Shown here: positions 56,250 through 64,000 of the stretch, piece after piece
Numbering within the stretch: position 1 is the first letter of the stretch
Layout of the letters: each line of letters opens with the position of its first letter
Assembly (NCBI RefSeq): GCF_040869045.1
Contig: NC_090323.1
Coordinates: 176,970,083-177,034,082 of the forward strand
Direction: 5' to 3'
DNA length: 64,000 nt
Origin: Eurosta solidaginis
Lineage: Eukaryota > Arthropoda > Insecta > Diptera > Tephritidae
Position numbers and translations under genes: made by a program
The notes under the pieces: model-generated
Database searches by the model: none
The model's input: the letters and a program-made list of their open reading frames with translations, nothing else
Told to the model about the DNA's origin: nothing

Positions 56250-58336
56250 ATCGTGGATGGTATAGACAAGCAAAATGGTGCGTCTACACACAGCGAACAC
56301 AAAGCCATTAGCCTAGAGTTAGTGGAATCTTCAACAAGGACAGCTTCCAATCAACTGCAAATAAGAAGATGGAGACAACATCTTTTTGAACCAGAAAGCA
56401 TTTCTTGTATGGATTGATACCATAATACGAAGGATAAGTGCGGAAAATCTTTCGGTTCAAATATCTAAGTTATTAGGTATGGCGTGTAATGCTGCCTTGC
56501 CCAGAATTCGCGCAAAAGTAAATCGGACTCCGATATATTTTTGGAACGAGGAAATAGCGTATAAACGTAGAAAATGCCACAAGGTACGACGAAGGGCACA
56601 GGGGCACGCTCGTCGCCACGATATGATGAGCTACACAATACCTACATAGCCCAAAGAACGGCGCTTTAAAATGCCACACAATGAGCTGCTGGCAGTAAGT
56701 CTCCAGGACCGGATGGAGTGCCAAATATTGCTCTTAAATCAGCGATAAGGTGTTGAACATATTATTTACGGAAATGTCAAAGACTGGTTCTTTTGCTGAA
56801 ACCTGGTAAGATGCCCGACCAGCCATCTTCATACAGGCCACTTTGTATGTTGCATTCAATAGGAAAGATTCTCGAACGTATTATTAGTTAGCGTCTGCAG
56901 CAGGCCTTGGAAAGCGGAGGTGGCTTGTCAAATATAGTCAGTTTGGATTCCGAAAATCCAGATCCAGGACAAAAAAAATAGAAACAGTTGTCAATATATC
57001 CCGCGGAGCCATAACTGGAGGCCAAAATAAAATGAAACTCTGTGCACTGATAACTTTGCATATTAGAAATGCTTTTAACACCGCGAACTGGATGCAGATA
57101 ATGACAGCTCTACGAAACTTTGGCACACATACTTACCTGCTCAGAAGAATTGGTAGCTATTTAAACGACAGAGTACTCCTTTTTGATATAGATGAGGGGC
57201 CAATAAAGCACAACATTACGGGCATTTTCCTTCAGGGATTTGTTATAGGTCCAATTCTTTGGACTTATTTGTATGACGGTATGCTACAAATCGACCTTCC
57301 CGGAGGCACGGAAATTCTCTGCAATGCAGATGATATTTTCGTAGTAGCAGTGGCCAAGAAAATTGCTCTGCTCCAAGCATTATGTAATGATGCTGTGGGA
57401 AGAATAAATGAATGGCTGAAGAACATGGGGCAGGAAATGTCTAGCAATAAGGCAGAAGTGGTTTTGGTGAACTCAATGCGGACTATGGATAAGTTAGTCC
57501 TAACCATAGGAGATAAACAAATAAATTCAAAGCCTTCCTTGAAATATCTAGGAGTAATCATTGACTCAAAACTAACTTTTAAGCAGCACTTCAGAGCGGT
57601 GGGGGAGAAAGTTTCTAGAGTTAGTGGAGCCCTAACGCGAATAATGCCGAACATCGGCGGCCTAGGCGAAGCTACCCGTCAGCTATTATTCAACGTAACC
57701 AGCTCCATAAAATTATATGCAGCTCCAGTAGGGCACGGATCTAAAATGGTCCACCAAAAAGATATACTAGCAACCTATCGGACGGTGTCCGACGACGCGA
57801 TCCATATTTTATCCAGGAAAATCCCAGTAGATCTACTCTCAGGTGAAATCGCCGATCTGTATGGCATTGGAATCAGCCGACCAGGTGCTAAGAAAAGCGC
57901 AAGGTCACGAACAATATTTAGGTGGTAAGAACGGTGGGAAGAATCGAGATAAGGGTGCAAGACCTTCATGTTAGTTCGGAATATAGCGAAATGGTATGAG
58001 CGAAAACACGGAAAACTAAATTACCACCTCACACAGAGGCACGGGTACGGCGGCTTCAAGAAATATCTACATAAGCGTGGGATAGAGGAGGATCTTTCTG
58101 TCTACACTGTCCCTCCAAATTGGAAAGCGCAGAACATGTAATGTTTCACAGCCTTTGCTTTCACTGCGAAAGACTCTCTGTACACCGAGTTTTTGGAGAT
58201 GAGCCTTCCATTAGGAATGTGCGGACATATAGATTATTGGACTGCTGTGAGCAAGATGGCCTTTATAGTTATGACGAAATTGATGCATGCTGAAAGGGAG
58301 GGCCGAGAAATTCGCATACGAAGGAGTGGCGACTAA
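56250..58336 (+). pseudogene. R1-like LINE, second copy, decayed
   Basis: Starts inside the endonuclease (THSEHKAISLELVE-like, about 56295). A deletion near 56690 removes several hundred bases. The RT follows: SYRPLCM-like at about 56830, then an open frame 57032-57928 with IRNAFNTANWMQIMTALRNF. The GVPQGSVLG block is changed to GIFLQGFVIG, and the catalytic box reads CNADD (about 57330). It ends YWTAVSKMAFIVM and the family's terminal RRSGD stop at 58334. Many stops lie in the last 400 bp, and the CCHC region is worn. Related to the element at 7176-11731. Confidence 0.8.
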
Positions 58337-60033
58337 ATCGTATGTAAATTAATAGTATAAACTAACATCAAGTCGCATAAAAACCATAACATAATTTATC
58401 TGCATATGCTAAATCTACTTGAAAAAGTCTCAATTTGCAGTTCTGAGTACTTTGTTATTATTTAAACTAAGCAGTTCTAGCATTATCTCTATTTAACTAA
58501 TAAACTCAACTAACCCAACAACAAGTGGCTACAACATACTTACATGTTAACACAAAAAAAAATCTCATTTTTTCAGCAGCTTAATAATTATCTCATACAA
58601 ATATATGTTTTTCTTTTAAAGTAGCAATAATGCTAGACACATTTCATATTTGAGCAGCAACTCCCTTTCAAACCCCTTTTTTTATGATCATATATTCACA
58701 CCAACACAAATATAACAACACTCATGCATCTACACACACACGCACGCCTAGACCCTTATCATCTTTTTCGTTGTCAACAAACTTTGAAAGCGTGACGTAA
58801 ATCATTGAACTTTTCTACGCCGACAAAATTTCCAACACCTTCCGCTTCGTCGCCAATGCAAGAGTTTTCGTGACTTTTGTCTCTTTACTGAGCAATTTCA
58901 GTTTTTAATTCTATGTAGTATTGCAGACATTGAAAGCCAGCTGTTGTGACATTACATTTTGCTACTACATGTATTTGTTGTTGTAGGTGATGTTTTTAGT
59001 GTGTCTGCATTTGACATATCACGTCGCCATATTGCCTTGACTTATTCATCGCCTTTGGATAAGTTGCCTACAAATTATGATACATAAAAAACAAAGAAAT
59101 ATGCTATGTAGGCATGAGTGTTAGTGTCGTTTTATGGTAGCTGCAATTATATAATTCAAAATTCATGATAGCAACAACTTGTAGGATGTAGCAGTTTTAT
59201 GTGCCCACTCAAATATACATACTTATACATCTTACAATACTAACGTGTGCGAAAATGCATAGTATCTTTGATGCCTAGGCAAAGTAAGTATGGATAAATT
59301 ATGTAATTATATATTGTTTTTTATTTTTATTAACATTTTTGTTTAAGCTTTTATTTGTATTCTTAAAAAAATAAATAAGAAAAGATGTTTAATGTAGGTA
59401 AATTTTTTAGGTGGCGTGACTAATATAAATAAGGTTCGATGTTGTGCGCTGGGGCGTATACGCGTAACTTCAAGCTATATATGACATATGACGTCTTAGA
59501 AATATAGAATTAGCTAGCAGTTACCGCTGGCATTTTCCTGCCGAACTGTTTCAAGAAATTTCTACTAATCAGCCTTCCTTTCCGCTCTACCCTAACGAGA
59601 AGAACTACTAATTTTAAAGCTTGTGACTGTCAGACCTTTGTCACTTAAATAGAGATGAAATTACTTCAGGGAAGTTGAGTTGTAGGGGCTTTAGCAGATA
59701 GCATATATTATCTTCTTAACAATAAAGGAAGTCACTAGCGTCTTTGCCACTATGAAAAGTGTATCGTCACGACGCCAGTAACTTCGAATATTATTACGAA
59801 GACATCAAATAGAAATCAGCTTTTAAAAAGGGACCTTATTTTTTGCATATTTTTTTTTTTTTTTTGTATAAAGCCAATATGAATCAAGCTTCACAGTATA
59901 CCACCATTCCTACTTTAGTTGGAAGTATATCTTGTCAAAACTTCTTGATCTATTCCATATCGCCTTCACGAAAATAAAAGGTGTGAGTACCAAGTTCTTG
60001 TTAAGTTCGATGTGTACATGTACATATACATAT
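58337..60033. other. Mostly unique AT-rich DNA, no gene recognised
   Basis: About 1.7 kb without a known repeat end. ACACACACGCACGC at 58732-58745 is a short microsatellite, and a T run lies at 59851-59866. No convincing coding frame. Confidence 0.5.
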
Positions 60034-60641
60034 TGTAACGAATTTTGGGGGATTCCTATTATTTTGCACCTTCTGCGAACGTTAGAATTGCTGAACAGTT
60101 GAAAAAATAACTCCAAAATTTAGTATTGTAAAACGGTATTTATTAGACTACTTTGGGAATAGTGCTTCACAGACATACTTCACAACTAATAGCTCGTTTA
60201 AATCAAACTGATTCGTTACACCTTAACTTGCGCTGCTTTATACTCTCTGTTGCCTCGTTTGCATATTTCTCCTAACGCGTAGACTGTTTAGGAACGTGGA
60301 ACAGTTGTATCGTATACTTGGTTATTTAGTTCAAGACATAGTTTAGTCATTCATTCATTCATCATGAACATATTTTAAATTTCCATATTGTATTCAACAC
60401 TTTAACTATAACAAAGCTTAAGAAAGGTAGATGGCATTTATTATTTTAAGAATTAAAATAATACTAATGCCATTTTCAATAATGATATATTGTTTTTGTT
60501 TATGTGAGATATTCTTCGTCGCCTTCTATGTACGTGTGTAAATGTATTACTTTGATGTGTTCATCTTCACAAGTGTGGCTGCTTGCTTTATTTTTTGTGC
60601 ATTTATTTACTAACAGCATATTGATGCTACCATTCGCCACA
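60034..60641 (-). mobile_element. 608-bp solo LTR with ATAT duplication
   Basis: Minus orientation: starts TGTGGCGAATGG at 60641 and ends CGTTACA at 60034. ATAT directly flanks both sides (60030-60033 and 60642-60645). Promoter-like TATAAAG (minus, about 60240) and AATAAA-type signals (about 60140) are visible. No primer-binding site or internal region follows, so it is a solo LTR. It is the most complete member of the family also seen at 3032-6883, 7027-7175 and 43755-44340. Confidence 0.85.
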
Positions 60642-60689
60642 ATATGTTTACGTCTACAAAGCAAATGTCTTCAAAACAAACTAGAGCTC

Positions 60690-61340
60690 GCCCAGAGGTT
60701 TAAAGCTAACAACAACAGAGTTAGCTCTATAAGAAGAAAATTATGTCCTCGCTATTTGAGAAGAGCTTTATCGGTTTCTTATCGATATTATCATCGGCTT
60801 GTTAACGACGGATTACAAATGTGTCATCGACTTTATATTACAGATTTATCGCTTTCTGTTTAGTAACAAACAGAAACGTCGACAATAAATAGACACCACG
60901 CTGATTACAAAGTGATAAATCTCCGATAACATATCGATAAAATTTTGATAAAAAGGCGGACTCTTTTTGATAACAATTCGATTACACGCCGATAACGCAT
61001 TGGTAACACTCCGATAACAAATCAAATGTTTCTATAATATATCCATAAATTGTTTTATTATATATCGATAATTTTTCAATAAACTATCGATAATTTTCAA
61101 CGTTAAATATAGATATTTTTTATATAACAGCCTATATCTCGTCTATAAAAACCTATAAACCGTTGATAGCTTTTGTTTTTGCATATATTTAAAACTTCGA
61201 TAACCGGTCGGTGACTTGTCCATATTTTGATGATAACATACCTTTGGAAACTGATAACTTATCAATAAATAATGGAAAACACGTCCATTTTCCGTTGATA
61301 ACTTGCCGATATCTCATCGGAAACAAAGTATAAACATTTC
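60690..61340. repeat. TATCGATA / GATAAC-rich repeat
   Basis: A loose ~18-20 bp unit, CGATAAC followed by a TATCGATAA-like part, recurs over about 600 bp. Perfect TATCGATA is at 60779-60786, 60932-60939, 61063-61070 and 61085-61092. TATCGATA is the DRE core bound by DREF/BEAF in flies; binding here is only a possibility. Confidence 0.7.
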
Positions 61341-61412
61341 GATACAAATTTAATTTGCTTTCAGTTACGGCTTGGGTTTTGACTTCTAATTTTACTTTCC
61401 TCTTCCTTCCTG

Positions 61413-61482
61413 TTTTTGTTGTTGTAGCAGTGCTTCGCCCCACCTAACAGCTGCGCCGGTCACAAATTGTCATCAACATCCT
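61413..61482 (-). mobile_element. 65-70-bp LINE 3' tail insertion
   Basis: TTGTTGTTGTAGCAGTGCTT, CGCCCCACC and TCACAAATTGTCATCAA match the extreme 3' end of the Jockey/CR1-like family. CCTCTTCCTTCC on the left (61398-61409) and CCTCTTCCCTCC on the right (from about 61477) look like a target duplication with one mismatch. Confidence 0.75.
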
Positions 61483-61886
61483 CTTCCCTCCTTTTCTTGA
61501 TTCTTTCCTTTTCTTACTTCTCTTCTCTTCATTTGACTCGACTTTGCTTTCCTTGCCCTGCCTTGGCTCAATTTCCTGTCTGATTTTGCTCAGTTCAGCT
61601 CTACCATGTACATTGTTCACGCAGTACGCACTTACAGACTTATTTCCGCATACAGAATACCAATACCTCACTACGCCTACACTTACAATCTATATTCCTT
61701 CATATAGCATCCAAGGACTACGCTTAATATCACTTCAATCTTCTGCAAAGAAGTTTGATATATGGACGCATCAAAAAAAAGTACATCAATTCGTCTTTCT
61801 CGCTGTTTACGAGTATTAATTAATTACCACAGATAAGATTTTTTATGCATATAAAATTTCAGTGCATTCATTTATATATGTATGTG
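61483..61886. other. Pyrimidine-rich DNA, no gene
   Basis: The first part is CT-rich (CTTCTCTTCTCTTC), making weak frames on both strands. No recognisable protein. Confidence 0.5.
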
Positions 61887-61979
61887 TATGTATTTGAAAT
61901 ATGAAAATTCAAAAGTTTATGTATTTGAAATATGAAAATTCAAAAGTTTATGTATTTGAAATATGAAAATTCAAGAGTT
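61887..61979. repeat. 31-bp tandem repeat, three copies
   Basis: Unit TATGTATTTGAAATATGAAA + ATTCAAAAGTT at 61887-61917, 61918-61948 and 61949-61979. The first two are identical; the third has one change (CAAGAG). Recent expansion. Confidence 0.95.
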
Positions 61980-62107
61980 TACTTGCGACCTTCTTTTTAT
62001 TAAAACTTGCACTGCTTGCACTTTAGAGAAACTCCAAAGCTAAAATAAGCCCCTCTCTCTCCCTCCCTTCATTTGCAAGAATTACACCATAAAATTAGCA
62101 AAGTTAA

Positions 62108-63495
62108 ATTAGGTATCTTGATTAAATTTGCTATGTAGGTTACTGGGTGCTCATCTCAGATCGTTGTTTAAAATGAACGAAATCGGACTACAAACACGCC
62201 CACTTTTTCGATATCGAAAATTTCGAAAAACCGTAAAAGTGCGATAATTCATTACAAAGACGGATAAAGCGATGAAACTTGGTAGGTGCGTTGACCTTAT
62301 GACGCAAAATAGAAATTAGAAAAACTTTGGACAATGGGGGTGGCACCGCCCACTTTTAAAAGAAGGTAATTTAAAGGTTTTGCAAGCTGTAATTTGGCAG
62401 TCGTTGAAGATGTCATGATGAAATTTAGTAGGCACGTTACTCCTATTAGTGTATGTGTGATAAATAAAAATTAGCGAAATCGGATGACGAACACGCCCAC
62501 TTTTTAACAATTGTTTTTTAAAGTCAAATTTTAACAAAAAATTTAATATCTTTCCAGTATAAAAGTAAATTATGTCAACATTGGACTCCAGTAATGTTAT
62601 GGTGCAACAAAATACAAAAATAAAAGAAAATTTCAAAATGGGCGTAACTTCGCCCTTTTTCATTTAATTCGCCTAGAATACTTTTAATGCCAAAAGTCGA
62701 ACAAAAATTTACCAATCCTTGTGAAATTTGGTAGAGACATAGATTCTGTGACAGTAATTGTTTTCTGTGAAAATGGGTGAAATCGGTTGAAGCCACGCCC
62801 AGTTTTTATACACAGTCGACCGTCTGACCTTCCGCTCGGCCATTAACACGATAACTTGCGCAAAAACGATATATCTTAACGCAAAAAACGATATATCTTA
62901 AATAAACTTAGTTCACGTACTTATCTGAAGTCACTTTATATTGGTATAAAATATGGCCGCAATCCGACTAAGACCACGCCCACTTTTCCGATATCGAAAA
63001 TTACGAAAAATGAAACAAATGCCATAATTCTGTATCAAATAGAAAAAAGAGATGAAACATGGTAATTGGTTTGGTTTATTGACGCAAAATATAACTTTGA
63101 AAAAAAACTTGGTAAACTGGGTGTGACACCTACCATATTAAGTAGAAGAAAATGAATTAATTCTGCAGGGCGAATCTTGGAATCTTGGCAGGAATACTGT
63201 TCGTGATATGACATATATAAATAAATTAGCGGTACCCGACAGAAGACGTTCTGGGTCACCCTGGTCCACATTTTGTTCGATATCTCGAAAACACCTTCAC
63301 ATATACAACTAAGGGCTACTCCCTTTTAAAACCCTCATTAATACTTTTAATTTGATACCCATGTCATAAAAACACATTCCAGGGTTACCCTAGGTTCATT
63401 TTGCTAAATGGTGATTTTCCCTTATTTTGTCTCCAAAGCTCTCAGCTGAGTATGTAATGTTCGGTTACACCTGAACTTAACCTTCCTTACTTGTT
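62108..63495 (+). mobile_element. HINE copy IV, 5'-truncated
   Basis: Begins inside the element (GGTATCTTGATTAAATTTG) and runs to GTTCGG-TTACAC-CTGAAC and CTTCCTTACTTGTT at 63495. It belongs to subfamily one and contains the CCACGCCCAC segments and one to two ~130-bp units. Its 3' end abuts a Tc1-like fragment. Confidence 0.8.
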
Positions 63496-63497
63496 AT

Positions 63498-63975
63498 TTC
63501 TATTTGTTTGCTTAAATACCATTTCTCTGCTTAACGCGAGGGAATTGCGTGGTTTTGGCTGTTTTGGTATCATCGCTTGTTGACATGGATCGGATTTTCC
63601 TAATTGTTGATAGAACATTTTTCTCCAACTGACTGTCTGCTGATCCCTTTGGGTGGCCACTTCTTGGCTTGTTCTTCACTAAGCCTTCCTTCAAGTGCTC
63701 TTGGTGTAGTGCGGTATGAAAATCCTTTGCGTTTTGTCAACTTTTTGCAACTAAAATTGGGATTATTCGTCCAAACGTACAACATTTTTTTACGTACCTC
63801 TTCCTTCTTACTAGTTTCCGTCGTTGTTGAAGGCTTGACTTCAAAAACTCCTATAAAGTTTTTTTAATTTATGGAAACACCAATTTTGAAATATATACTA
63901 CAAGGCCTACTATGTCATTACTAAAAAAGTTATAGAGAATTTTATATTTGCAGAACTTTCTTTACCAGTCCATAT
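63498..63975 (-). pseudogene. Tc1/mariner-type transposase, amino end
   Basis: A minus-strand frame reads KEGLVKNKPRSGHPKGSADS and continues QLEKNVLSTIRKIRSMSTSD, matching the second helix-turn-helix of Tc1-type transposases (GSVxxKPRSGRPR...). A neighbouring frame supplies the preceding part, so at least one frameshift is present. The leader (63790-63975) matches 27155-27312. The catalytic DDE part is not in the window on this copy. Confidence 0.55.
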
Positions 63976-64000
63976 CTTTAAATACCAGTATTCCTTTTAG

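Noticed and set aside
63035..63271. Minus-strand frame in HINE IV as a protein
   Set aside because: Lies in conserved non-coding HINE sequence; the same region in other copies is interrupted by stops.

Overview
The window looks like euchromatic or heterochromatin-adjacent DNA from a higher fly, most probably a true fruit fly (Tephritidae). This is inferred from the AT-rich sequence and from the repeat families: Jockey/CR1-like, R1-like and LOA-like non-LTR retrotransposons, tRNA-derived SINEs, a piggyBac remnant, Tc1/mariner remnants, short solo LTRs and many DINE-1/HINE-like elements. There are no bacterial features, rRNA genes or true tRNA genes. I found no intact host protein-coding gene. 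Nearly every long reading frame belongs to a decayed transposable element.

Layout. 1-3.0 kb: unique AT-rich DNA, an ~80-bp degenerate tandem repeat and a TATGGT microsatellite. 3.0-6.9 kb: a solo LTR (target duplication ATAT) split by a full-length Jockey/CR1-like element with its own 12-bp duplication. 7.0-11.7 kb: another LTR remnant split by a nearly complete R1-like element with ORF1, an ATGA stop-start overlap, ORF2 and a poly(A) tail. 12.4-16.9 kb (minus): a CR1-like element with a run of hairpin repeats at its 3' side. 17.1-19.0 kb: an unassigned coding-like fragment, a 400-bp MITE and a LINE fragment. 19.8-25.7 kb: HINE elements, one cleanly nested in another, plus two SINEs. 25.7-31.8 kb: Tc1/mariner, LINE, LOA and SINE debris.

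31.8-35.1 kb is the stretch most likely to be host DNA. It has no recognised repeat and holds a possible minus-strand promoter and first exon near 34.88-35.04 kb. 35.6-36.9 kb: a worn LINE and a G-rich minisatellite. 37.7-41.8 kb: a piggyBac-like element whose two ends survive, with a 2.6-kb HINE inside carrying a ~130-bp minisatellite. 42.2-46.7 kb: a retroposon tail, a SINE, LTR pieces and a HINE hit by a solo LTR. 46.8-48.7 kb: a LINE copy with one in-frame stop. 49.6-50.3 kb: a near-perfect foldback element with a SINE in one arm. 51.1-58.3 kb: a HINE, LOA-like and R1-like fragments. 58.3-64 kb: unique DNA, a solo LTR, a TATCGATA-rich repeat, a HINE and a Tc1 fragment.

The genes do not form a pathway. 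What ties the window together is nested insertion, which gives relative ages. The most interesting structure is the HINE set. Three sequence groups differ in their subterminal inverted repeats, yet the two ends match within each group, and all share a 3' hairpin followed by CTTACTTGTT. No Helitron/Helentron Rep-helicase is encoded here, so these copies must depend on a protein from elsewhere.
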